Shown here in pieces: positions 8,449-15,665 of a stretch of 16,806 nucleotides of DNA. The notes under the pieces are model-generated. The model saw nothing but the letters and a program-made list of their open reading frames with translations, had not been told where the DNA came from and ran no database searches. Each line of letters opens with the position of its first letter. Position 1 is the first letter of the stretch. Made by a program: the position numbers and the translations under genes. Source of the stretch: Verrucomicrobiota bacterium (GTDB lineage: Bacteria; Verrucomicrobiota; Verrucomicrobiia; Limisphaerales; SXQI01); assembly GCA_008933045.1 (NCBI GenBank), contig WBXJ01000035.1:1-16806 (forward strand). Reading direction: 5' to 3'.

Positions 8449-10626
8449 TCAGAGAGCCACTTCGACGCTGCGCCCTTCTTGAATCGAACGCACCGCAGCA
8501 AAAGTAAGTGCCATCGAGGGGCGAGAAGATTCGTAGGGAAATGGATGGTTCGTCTCGCCCTTCAGAAAACGGAGCCAAGCAGCCATTTGCTCCGGATGCC
8601 CCTTGGAATTCAAGCTGGTCTTGGTGTGCTTGCGGCCACGCCAAACTTGAAGCTCGAGAAAATTGTTAACTTCAGCAACTAAGCCTGATGCGAGGAGAGT
8701 GAACGATTCCTTGGGATAGGAGGGATCGCCCACCGCACTGTAGGTCAACTGACCTGATGAACCATCGGCGAACTCGACCTGTGCGGTGATGCTATCGGGG
8801 TAATCCTGCTTGCCGACTAGTGGCCAGATGGGTTGGGCAAAAATCCGCACTGGGCGAGATTGAAACAAGAAACAAAAGTAATCGAAATAATGACAGGTTT
8901 CTCCGAGAACGCGCCCTCCGCTCTCGCTGATGTTCGCAAACCAGTGTTGAGGATCAAGCTTGCCCGCATTGACTCGATAGGAAATCGACTTGGGACCGAC
9001 TGCGCCGGCCAAAAGCTTTTGAAGCATCGCGCTGGCTGGAGCAAAACGACGATTGAAACCGACCTGAATCGAGGACTTGCTAGCCGCGTAAGCTTGGTCA
9101 ATTTCGAGAAGTTCCGTGACGGTGAGACAGATGGGTTTCTCGACGAATATGTCTCGGTTCGCTTTGAGTGCAGCCATGACTAACGGAGCGTGCTGGTTGT
9201 GGCGCGTGGAAATGATGACAGCGCGAGGGCCCGCATTGTTAAACGAATCCGATGGATTCGTGGATGCATTTTCAAAACCAAATTTAGTTTTGACATGGTT
9301 CGCGCTGAGAGCGGTCGCATTGACGACCGTGCCAAAATCAATCTGACCCTTCAGATGTGGCAGGAGCATGGTGCGAGCGAAGTTGCCCGCGCCGATGATA
9401 TCGAGATGACGAATCGGTGCTGGAACCCGAGTCGCTTTGGGGACTTCACTTTTCTCTGCCTTGATTTCGGCTTTCGTTGATAATATCGATGATATTTCAG
9501 AGGGAATCGCTGCAGCGTATTCGAGCACAATGCCGATCTCGCTCGTCCCAGCGGCCAAATCTTTATAGACCTCCAGGGCATCGCGAAAAGGAACCCGCTT
9601 CGTGGTGATGGCTGCGAGGTTGAGTTGGTTACCGGCCATCAGATGGAGGCAGGCTTGAAAATTACGTTGCTCGGTCCATCGCACGTATCCGATGGGGTAG
9701 TCTTGCCCGCCCCATTCGTAGGAGGCGTCATAACGACCGGGGCCATAAGATCTGGAGAATCGAAAATCTAATTCTTTTTCAGCAAACAACCGCCACGGCA
9801 ATTCAATCTTCGTGATGCCGACATCGACTATACGTCCGCGATCACGACAAGCCTCTGCAGCCTGTTCGATGGGGGTGTTGCTTTGGCTGGCTGTGCAAAT
9901 GACGACCGAATCAACGCCGTAGCCATCGGTCCACAAGCGGACCTCATCCGAGAGGTTTTGTTCTCCAAGAATGACGGTTTTCTCAGCACCCATCGCCTCA
10001 GCAAAACCACGGCGGTTAGGGATGAGATCCACTGCCATCACGCGTGCTCCCGAAAGTTTGAGCAGGTTCGTGATGAGCAAACCGACGAGACCTTGGCCCA
10101 TGACAAGCACTCGTTCTCCTAGCTTAGGCTCGGTCTGGCGGACGGCTTGCAGGGCGATGGAGGTCAGAGTTGTGTAGGCTGCTTGCCAAGTCGGGACAGG
10201 CTTTGGAACGGGAGCCGCAAGAAAATCGGGGACGGCGATGTATTCAGCATGAAAGGCGCATTCCGCACCGCCGCAAGCCACGACATCACCAACGCGAAAA
10301 CGGGAATTTCCTGAGTCAACCTGAGTGACAATACCCGCAGCACTGTATCCCATGGGAGTGGGAGAGGCGAGCCGGTTGCGAACTTTTTCCAATGCGTTGC
10401 GCCACCCTAAATTCCGAGCGGTCTCGAGCACTTTACGCACTTGATCGGGGCGAGCTTTAGCCTTTTGGAACAGGTTCATTTTGGCCTGTTCGACCTTCAT
10501 TTTTTCTGTCCCGAGACTGATGACGGAATGAGCGACTCGGACTAAAACTCCACCGGGTGGAGGAGTAGGAACCGGAACCTCTTGCAGTTCGATCCGGCCA
10601 TCTTGGTATTGAGCGATTTGTATCAC
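8449..10626 (-). CDS. Bi-domain oxidoreductase: medium-chain dehydrogenase fused to Gfo/Idh/MocA domain
   Basis: A 725-residue natural fusion of two NAD(P)-dependent dehydrogenases. The N-terminal alcohol-dehydrogenase-like half (about 1-370) carries a Rossmann motif GQGLVG at 177-182. The C-terminal Gfo/Idh/MocA half (about 405-725) carries GAGNFA at 412-417 and the EKP motif at 496-498. A Lys/Glu/Ala-rich linker joins them (about 375-402). In the first half the usual Cys zinc ligand and GHExxG motif are replaced (SVISLGTE, PMGYSAAG), so it is probably not a zinc enzyme. The start is GTG at 10626: the N-terminus MIQIAQYQDG fits family starts and no ATG lies upstream in frame nearby. It is first in the seven-gene locus, behind a candidate promoter. 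Homologous fusions accompany heparinase-like proteins in polysaccharide clusters; the substrate is likely a sugar or nucleotide sugar, but this is inference. Confidence 0.9.
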   Translation of the reverse strand: MIQIAQYQDGRIELQEVPVPTPPPGGVLVRVAHSVISLGTEKMKVEQAKMNLFQKAKARPDQVRKVLETARNLGWRNALEKVRNRLASPTPMGYSAAGIVTQVDSGNSRFRVGDVVACGGAECAFHAEYIAVPDFLAAPVPKPVPTWQAAYTTLTSIALQAVRQTEPKLGERVLVMGQGLVGLLITNLLKLSGARVMAVDLIPNRRGFAEAMGAEKTVILGEQNLSDEVRLWTDGYGVDSVVICTASQSNTPIEQAAEACRDRGRIVDVGITKIELPWRLFAEKELDFRFSRSYGPGRYDASYEWGGQDYPIGYVRWTEQRNFQACLHLMAGNQLNLAAITTKRVPFRDALEVYKDLAAGTSEIGIVLEYAAAIPSEISSILSTKAEIKAEKSEVPKATRVPAPIRHLDIIGAGNFARTMLLPHLKGQIDFGTVVNATALSANHVKTKFGFENASTNPSDSFNNAGPRAVIISTRHNQHAPLVMAALKANRDIFVEKPICLTVTELLEIDQAYAASKSSIQVGFNRRFAPASAMLQKLLAGAVGPKSISYRVNAGKLDPQHWFANISESGGRVLGETCHYFDYFCFLFQSRPVRIFAQPIWPLVGKQDYPDSITAQVEFADGSSGQLTYSAVGDPSYPKESFTLLASGLVAEVNNFLELQVWRGRKHTKTSLNSKGHPEQMAAWLRFLKGETNHPFPYESSRPSMALTFAAVRSIQEGRSVEVAL

Positions 10627-10652
10627 AGCGCGGGTTATTGACGTGGCGCCAT

Positions 10653-10681
10653 TTGATACCGTGCTATGTCAACGGGGTCAA
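10653..10681 (-). promoter_or_regulatory. Candidate sigma70-type promoter of the exopolysaccharide operon
   Basis: On the minus strand TTGACC (-35, 5 of 6) is separated by 17 bases from TATCAA (-10, 4 of 6). Transcription would begin near 10646, about 20 bases before the GTG start of the first operon gene. The TTTGACCCC around the -35 is shared with the candidate pilM promoter. No Shine-Dalgarno motif lies in the short leader. Prediction by consensus only. Confidence 0.45.
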
Positions 10682-10760
10682 ATCATTAGGTGAAGGACTT
10701 CATGAAATTGAGGTGACCACGAGAAACAAAACCGTCCAATCTAGAGAGGATTCAAGATTA

Positions 10761-10973
10761 TCAACCAATACGCCAAACAATGCGGGCCTTGTCGAGGTCG
10801 TAAGGGGACATTTCCATTTTAACACGATCGCCCGCAGTGATACGAACGAAACGCTTGCGCATCTTGCCGGAGATAGTCGCAAGGACAGGGTGCTTATTGT
10901 CCAGTTCGACACGGAACATGGTTCCGGCAAGCACCGCGAGAACGCGACCTTCAACTTCAATATGTTCGCTCAT
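10761..10973 (-). CDS. infA: Translation initiation factor IF-1
   Basis: Small S1/OB-fold protein that binds the ribosomal A site during initiation and helps IF-2 and IF-3. The 70 residues match the usual 70-73. Family features are MSEHIEVEGRVLAVLAGTMF at the N-terminus (a usual EGxVxxxLxxxxFRVEL pattern), FRVELDNKH, the basic GKMRKRFVRITAGDRVKMEMSP core, and the ending YDLDKARIVWR. ATG at 10973 is the only sensible start. It stands apart from ribosomal protein genes, with 171 bases before it and 134 bases after it. I see no strong intrinsic terminator after the stop, only a 4-bp hairpin, so some read-through into the exopolysaccharide operon is possible. Identification is essentially certain. 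Confidence 0.97.
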   Translation of the reverse strand: MSEHIEVEGRVLAVLAGTMFRVELDNKHPVLATISGKMRKRFVRITAGDRVKMEMSPYDLDKARIVWRIG

Positions 10974-11144
10974 AGAAACTACTCATCCGGAGAAATTTGA
11001 AAATTCAGCCCCAATACTTCGGACATCTCAGTCACGCCAAGGCAGTCCAAATTTCACCAGCGACTGGGATCATGTCAGCTTGCCGTGCAGAAGTCATGGA
11101 TTAACTGGAAGAAAATCCGTGAACGATAGAATTTAATCGTAAAG

Positions 11145-13175
11145 TTACTGGCCAGAAGCGGTTTTTGCGAGCCGAAGAAGCATGGGAACATCGCCGTACT
11201 TAGCGGCTCCGGGAAGAAACTGCGGGCTACGATAATCCAACAGTTGACCAAAACGAAAGTCCGTTGGAGGCAGAACTGAGGCATCGACTGGTGTCCGGGG
11301 CAACGCGAGAGCTGCCGCAGCGAGGGGAGTTGTGCCGTCGAGCGCGACGAGAGAAAGTTTTTTAGTGGGAGGTTCGTGCTGTGTGCGCACGTAGCGGACG
11401 AATGTCAGGATGTCGTGGACGCGCTGGGAGAAAACAGATGCGTTGTAACCAAAGGTATAGGAAGGGGCTTCGCGAGGGTTGTTCACCTTACGAGTTGTCG
11501 TGAAAGTTTCATTTGTTGCTAAGAATTCGCCTTGGCTCAATAGATCAATTCCTGCCACGGTGGATCCTTCATCCAAGGATTTCTGAACCTCGGGTCGGAG
11601 GCTGCCATCGGCTAAATAAATGCCACTCTTGCCTTCGGGATGAAGAAAAAGGACTGTGCTTCCGTTCCAGTTTTTGGGGTAAAGGAAAAGCACAGGCACC
11701 TCCTCGGCATAGGTGGTGTTACGGAGAGTGCCGGGCATTTCAATGAAGGAACCACGGTCTACTTTCGCCGTTCGGTTCCATTCAACGACCCCCGCGCTGT
11801 CGTAATTGCGACCGATGAGAACGGACCAAGCGTTGCGAGCGACCGAGAGTGTCCGATCATTCGCGAGTGATTTTTGGGAATCGTCGTGCATTTCACGCAG
11901 TAGGCGTCGCTCAAAATCGGCTCCACTGGCGGGTTGAGGATGTTGCGCATCCCAAACGGTCATTTCTTCGCGGGAGAGGCGCTGATAATCCGGTTCGACG
12001 ATAGGCTCGGGTGCCCCAATTCGTAAATGGCGGTTGAACCATTGATACATATCCGCACGGCTGGGGTAGTTGTAATTATGGCCAAACTGGAGATGGGCTG
12101 CGAGGTGAACATTTTCTCGATGGCCGAGGAGTTGATAAAGTTTTTGAAGTTCGGGATAACCTTTCGAGGACATTTCCTTAGTCCAATCATCTGCGGCGGT
12201 CATGGCCATTGGTTTGGGAGCGAAAACCCCGGCGATCTCAACATTACCGGCGTGAACCCTCAGGAGTGAGGCATTTTCGCAGGTACACCCGCCCTGCATC
12301 CCTGTGGATACCATGACAGCGGGAAATATTGCGGCGGGACGGGGATCAATCGCGGCCAGAATAAATGTCTGAGTTCCCCCTCCGCTGGCACCCGTCACTC
12401 CAATTCGAGTTTGATCAATCTCCGGGATGGTCTCGAGAAAATCGAGCGCGCGGATCGAGTTCCAAGTTTGAAGCCCCATGATGCTTTGGAGATGTGCCTC
12501 AGCTTGAGGGCTGAACAACCCCCAGTTTTCAACCGTGTTCATCTCGGGTCGCTGCTTTGAAAACTGATGGGCGACCCCCATAGATATTTGCTGACTATCG
12601 GCGTAGCCCAGCATGTCGTATTGAAAAACAATGCAACCCATACGAGCCAGTTGCACCGGGAGAGCTTGCAAGAGACTGCGGCCGCCCTCCATATATTTTT
12701 CCGAACCTGAAGCGACCTCTTGCTTGATGCCATCGGGACCCAAATCATAGAAGCGACCGTTGTCCCAGTGTCCGTGTGGGAAAAGCACACCCGGATGACG
12801 TCCGCCCTTGGTTTTGGGTCGGTAAAGATTGCCGGTGACGTAGAAGCCGGGCCAACTCTCGAAATAAACTTTCTCAACCGTGTAATCACCTCGATCAATA
12901 CGACCATGAATGACGGGATTGAGCGCGTGACGGGTGGGCATTGGGAAAAGCCCCAATGAAACGAGTAAATTTGTGCGAATTTCGGCAGAACGCCGCGACC
13001 AATCTTCAGTGGTTACAGGAGGCGTGAATGGAAAGTAGCCGTTGAGATCCTTCAATGGCTCGAGACGGATGTCCTTCGGAAGTTGACCCACGGGCAAGGC
13101 ACGCGGAGGGGCGGCCAATAATGTCGAGGCGCCAAGCGTCAGAGCAATTGTTAGGCACGAAAAAAATGGATGCAT
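11145..13175 (-). CDS. Exported alpha/beta hydrolase, acetylxylan-esterase-like, with second degenerate-looking half
   Basis: A 676-residue predicted secreted hydrolase. An N-terminal signal peptide is clear (hydrophobic residues 5-20, likely cleavage after the Ala residues near 21-22). The first half (about 100-390) has an alpha/beta hydrolase core: GVLFPHGHWDNG (129-140) as oxyanion region, VFQYDMLGYADS (183-194), nucleophile S264 in TGASGGGTQ, acidic D329/D330, and H366 in QFGHNYNYPSR. The second half (about 430-676) repeats some of this layout (VLFLHPEGKSG, FGYNASVFSQRVHDI) but has ALDGTTPLAAAA where a nucleophile elbow would be, and ends with LDYRSPQFLPGAAKYGDVPML, a tail I associate with Planctomycete/Verrucomicrobia hydrolases. 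Likely substrate is an acylated plant or algal polysaccharide, by family only. AAGGA directly touches the ATG, too close for a standard ribosome-binding site. Neighbouring exported proteins suggest shared carbohydrate use. Confidence 0.82.
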   Translation of the reverse strand: MHPFFSCLTIALTLGASTLLAAPPRALPVGQLPKDIRLEPLKDLNGYFPFTPPVTTEDWSRRSAEIRTNLLVSLGLFPMPTRHALNPVIHGRIDRGDYTVEKVYFESWPGFYVTGNLYRPKTKGGRHPGVLFPHGHWDNGRFYDLGPDGIKQEVASGSEKYMEGGRSLLQALPVQLARMGCIVFQYDMLGYADSQQISMGVAHQFSKQRPEMNTVENWGLFSPQAEAHLQSIMGLQTWNSIRALDFLETIPEIDQTRIGVTGASGGGTQTFILAAIDPRPAAIFPAVMVSTGMQGGCTCENASLLRVHAGNVEIAGVFAPKPMAMTAADDWTKEMSSKGYPELQKLYQLLGHRENVHLAAHLQFGHNYNYPSRADMYQWFNRHLRIGAPEPIVEPDYQRLSREEMTVWDAQHPQPASGADFERRLLREMHDDSQKSLANDRTLSVARNAWSVLIGRNYDSAGVVEWNRTAKVDRGSFIEMPGTLRNTTYAEEVPVLFLYPKNWNGSTVLFLHPEGKSGIYLADGSLRPEVQKSLDEGSTVAGIDLLSQGEFLATNETFTTTRKVNNPREAPSYTFGYNASVFSQRVHDILTFVRYVRTQHEPPTKKLSLVALDGTTPLAAAALALPRTPVDASVLPPTDFRFGQLLDYRSPQFLPGAAKYGDVPMLLRLAKTASGQ

Positions 13176-13240
13176 TCCTTGAGATAACCAACCCAGCTCA
13201 CGACGGCGATAGAAATTTTGGCACCGAGTTTTCCTCGAAG

Positions 13241-13267
13241 CCAGAGGTTGCTAAATAATCCCTCTGG
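13241..13267 (-). terminator. Hairpin after the small secreted-protein gene, possible terminator or attenuator
   Basis: Perfect 7-bp arms CCAGAGG / CCTCTGG enclose a 13-base AT-rich loop, beginning 3 bases after the stop of the 180-residue gene. No T-run follows on the minus strand, so it does not fit the classic intrinsic terminator. It could instead be an mRNA 3' stabiliser between this gene and the downstream hydrolase gene. Confidence 0.3.
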
Positions 13268-13270
13268 ACT

Positions 13271-13813
13271 TCATTGTTTGAGCGGGGCTTCAACCATCTG
13301 GGTGAATGCGGATGCTGCTTTTTCAACGACTGACTTTGGGCCTGTCATCCGGATGAACACGTTGCCATCGGCTCCATCAACAATGGCTCCGTGCAATTTT
13401 GCATTCGGCACAGCGGTCTTCGGGCCACCGGGCATTCCGCTCAGATAGGTCCCTTCTGCTTGGACAAAAGTAACCTGACCGTTGCCGATTTTCTTTGGCT
13501 CTACTTTGGCGTTGAGTTTCTCGCGAGGTTCTTGAAATTGACCGAGCCACCGATCCACATTCGCCTTGGCGGTGCCGCCCTGCCCGGCACCAAAGTGGTA
13601 GAATACAACCTCAGCTTTTTCCGCTGTTTTTTCGTCAGTAAACGCAAGCTGTGCTTTCCGCATCCCTGTCTCCCCTGAAATCCATTTCCAACCTGAGGGA
13701 GTTTTAAAATTGAACTCACCCACTTTAAAGCTCTGATCTTGGCCTTGAACCGTAAGAGTGCCTAACGCGACGAGCACCATCGTGCCGAACTGGATGAAAT
13801 TTCTTAGCTTCAT
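13271..13813 (-). CDS. Small secreted protein of unknown function
   Basis: I do not recognise a named family. The 180 residues begin with a clear Sec signal peptide (MKLRNF, hydrophobic stretch about 8-22, likely cleavage after VQG near 24). The mature part is about 155 residues, soluble-looking, with FNFKTPSGWKWI (about 34-45), reminiscent of the TPxGW start of small lipoprotein or PsbP/DUF1795-like beta-rich folds. It has a Gly-rich GAGQGG segment, a long charged middle and a short amphipathic C-terminal helix (VVEKAASAFTQMV). No cysteine is present, so it is not a lipoprotein. It starts 23 bases after the upstream Tat-exported isomerase gene and ends 95 bases before the exported hydrolase start, so it is probably cotranscribed with at least the former. 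No Shine-Dalgarno motif is visible. Confidence 0.72.
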   Translation of the reverse strand: MKLRNFIQFGTMVLVALGTLTVQGQDQSFKVGEFNFKTPSGWKWISGETGMRKAQLAFTDEKTAEKAEVVFYHFGAGQGGTAKANVDRWLGQFQEPREKLNAKVEPKKIGNGQVTFVQAEGTYLSGMPGGPKTAVPNAKLHGAIVDGADGNVFIRMTGPKSVVEKAASAFTQMVEAPLKQ

Positions 13814-13836
13814 AATTTTAAAATGCGGTTTCTTGC

Positions 13837-14919
13837 TCAGCTTTTTTCACCGAGACCGAAGAGTGTTTTACAATTCTTGATGCTCCGCTCGATCTCGGCT
13901 TGCTGGTATTCTTGCTCCGCCAATTTTCCGTCACTACCCGGCGGGTGTTGGTGAGGTGCGCGTGCCTTGCCTTTTTTAGCGAGGGCGACAAATTTAGCAA
14001 AATCGGAAGCACGGGCTTTAGGGAATGTCGTCCAAAATCCGGGGTCAAGATACGGGATCTCGCGGTTAAATCCCGAAATCGTCTCAACGTGAACGGGAAC
14101 ATTGGGGCACAATTCCGCAAACCGTTTGAAGTAGGCTTTCATGTCCACTGTGCCTTCTCCCATTGCTGTCCATTGGACGGTTGCACCTTTCTCTGATTCC
14201 CAAACTGCTGAATCTCGCAAGCTAGTGGTTAAAGCATAAGGGCCGAGAATTTCTAAACTGGTCATCGGATCTTCCAACGTCCAGGTCGCGTTGCCAGAGT
14301 CCATGTTCGCACCAACGAAATCTTTTCCAGCGGCTGTGATCAGTTGGACCAGTTCCCATGACTGCAAGTCGCCGGCGTGATTTTCCACTGCGATTTTTAC
14401 TCCGGCATCGACCGCTTGTGTTTTAAGTTTCTGACACACTTTGACCGTATCCTCGATTCGAGCCTCGATTCCCCCCGCTGATTTCCGATCCTCGCCCGAG
14501 CCTAAGACCACGCGAATGACTGGGGATCCCAGAGTGTGTGCCATCCGTATGCCGAGTGCCAAATGTTCCTCCGCTGTGCCCCAGTCTTTTTTGAAGGTCT
14601 TGGAGGTTGGACAGATACTCCAAGTTCCTAATTGAATTTGTAACCCAAGGTCTGCTGCCTTTTTACGGAGCCCCTTGAGGTAAGACTCTTCGTGATTCGT
14701 GAATGCGTTTAAATCAGAAATGAGTAACGAATCTGTTTTGAGTTTCGCCGCATAATCAATGAGTGCGTCTGCCTTCCAATTCATCGCACGCACTGCGAAA
14801 TTATCGATACCCAGTTTGATTTTTCGTTCGGTAGCACCCCTACTGGACGATCCACCGACATAGGTGACAACCGCTCCAGCCGTAGCTAGGGTTCCAATAA
14901 ACTCACGTCGAGATTTCAT
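13837..14919 (-). CDS. Tat-exported sugar phosphate isomerase/epimerase-like TIM-barrel protein
   Basis: Xylose-isomerase-like TIM barrel of 360 residues preceded by a twin-arginine signal (SRREFIGTLATAGAVV, RR at 4-5), so it should be exported folded with its metal. Candidate metal ligands are E179 in VENHAGD, D207 in NMDSGN and E279 in VHVETISG, spaced as in this superfamily. The start IKLGIDNFAVR fits the first barrel strand. The C-terminal region after about 320 is Lys/Gln/Glu-rich (APHQHPPGSDG) and probably extends outside the barrel. Reaction and substrate cannot be read from sequence: members isomerise or epimerise keto sugars, and exported copies are abundant in Planctomycetes and Verrucomicrobia. 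It lies first of three genes for exported proteins and is divergent from plsY across about 124 bases. No Shine-Dalgarno motif precedes ATG at 14919. Confidence 0.85.
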   Translation of the reverse strand: MKSRREFIGTLATAGAVVTYVGGSSSRGATERKIKLGIDNFAVRAMNWKADALIDYAAKLKTDSLLISDLNAFTNHEESYLKGLRKKAADLGLQIQLGTWSICPTSKTFKKDWGTAEEHLALGIRMAHTLGSPVIRVVLGSGEDRKSAGGIEARIEDTVKVCQKLKTQAVDAGVKIAVENHAGDLQSWELVQLITAAGKDFVGANMDSGNATWTLEDPMTSLEILGPYALTTSLRDSAVWESEKGATVQWTAMGEGTVDMKAYFKRFAELCPNVPVHVETISGFNREIPYLDPGFWTTFPKARASDFAKFVALAKKGKARAPHQHPPGSDGKLAEQEYQQAEIERSIKNCKTLFGLGEKS

Positions 14920-14949
14920 CGGCCAAAGAACTATCAGTAAACGGGACGT

Positions 14950-14979
14950 TTGCCAACTCTCTGACGTGCTGAGTTTTAT
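14950..14979 (+). promoter_or_regulatory. Candidate promoter for plsY-gpsA
   Basis: TTGCCA (-35, 5 of 6) is followed after 18 bases by TTTTAT (-10, 4 of 6), in the divergent gap between the Tat-exported isomerase gene and plsY. The transcript would start near 14986, about 58 bases before the GTG chosen for plsY. Weak consensus prediction; I found no convincing opposing promoter for the minus-strand gene. Confidence 0.28.
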
Positions 14980-15043
14980 TAGCCCCGACTGTTGGGATCG
15001 AGTTGTTCTGGAATTCGATCAGGTCTCTCCGTATGTTCTGAAT

Positions 15044-15661
15044 GTGATTGAGTGGGTAAATTTTTTAATTGCGGTCGGGGCTTATTTGCTAGGCTCCATT
15101 CCTTCTGGGTTTCTCGTGGCGAGGGCTCGGGGTGTGGATATTACCAAGGTTGGCAGCGGAAATATCGGTGCGACAAACGCTTTTCGGGTGCTCGGAAAAA
15201 CTGCAGGCACCTTGGTTTTATTGGCCGATGCGCTAAAAGGATTTCTTGCGGTTCGAGTTTTACCTGAATTATTTGCAACCGCACCGTTAGAGAGCCAAGG
15301 AATGTTGGCCGGTCTCTGTGTGATCCTCGGTCACAACTATACTTGTTGGTTAAAGTTCAAGGGTGGCAAGGGCATCGCAACCTCCGCAGGTGTTTTGCTC
15401 GCACTCACTCCTCTCGGCCTCGCATGGGCGTTGGGAACTTGGATCCTTGTTTTTTTAATCACCCGTTATGTCTCAGTAGCCTCACTCGTTGCCGCGTTGA
15501 TTTTGCCTTTTTCGGTTTGGTTCTGCGGAGGAACTAACGGGATGATTGTGCTGACGTCGGTGTTTTCAGCACTGGCCATTTACAAGCATCAAGCAAACAT
15601 TCAGCGACTCCTCAACGGTACTGAAAGTCGTTTTATTTCGAAGAAAAAAATCCCCCATTAA
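15044..15661 (+). CDS. plsY: Acyl-phosphate:glycerol-3-phosphate acyltransferase PlsY
   Basis: Inner-membrane enzyme that acylates glycerol-3-phosphate at sn-1 using acyl-phosphate, the first step of phospholipid synthesis in most bacteria. I choose GTG at 15044 (205 residues), giving the family-typical start with the first membrane helix and GSIPSGFLVAR. The frame is open upstream to 14864, but that would overlap the divergent isomerase gene and add a polar leader. The three PlsY motifs are present: GSGNIGATN (38-46), GHNYTCWLKFKGGKG (96-110) and HQANIQRLLNGTE (182-194). Several hydrophobic helices fill the rest. It is followed after 4 bases by gpsA, which makes its substrate glycerol-3-phosphate, so the two are very likely an operon. 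No Shine-Dalgarno motif precedes the GTG, so the exact start is less sure than the identity. Confidence 0.92.
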   Translation: MIEWVNFLIAVGAYLLGSIPSGFLVARARGVDITKVGSGNIGATNAFRVLGKTAGTLVLLADALKGFLAVRVLPELFATAPLESQGMLAGLCVILGHNYTCWLKFKGGKGIATSAGVLLALTPLGLAWALGTWILVFLITRYVSVASLVAALILPFSVWFCGGTNGMIVLTSVFSALAIYKHQANIQRLLNGTESRFISKKKIPH

Positions 15662-15665
15662 ACTG

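Noticed and set aside
8445..8501. N-terminal extension of the heparinase-like protein to a TTG at 8501
   Set aside because: Would overlap the preceding gene by about 50 bases; ATG at 8444 sits 4 bases after its stop.
11118..11144. ACGAT/ATCGT inverted repeat after the exported hydrolase gene
   Set aside because: Only 5 bp of stem with an 8-base loop and no T-run; too weak to call a terminator.
14864..15043. N-terminal extension of PlsY to 14864
   Set aside because: Runs into the divergent isomerase gene and is polar, whereas PlsY normally begins just before its first membrane helix.
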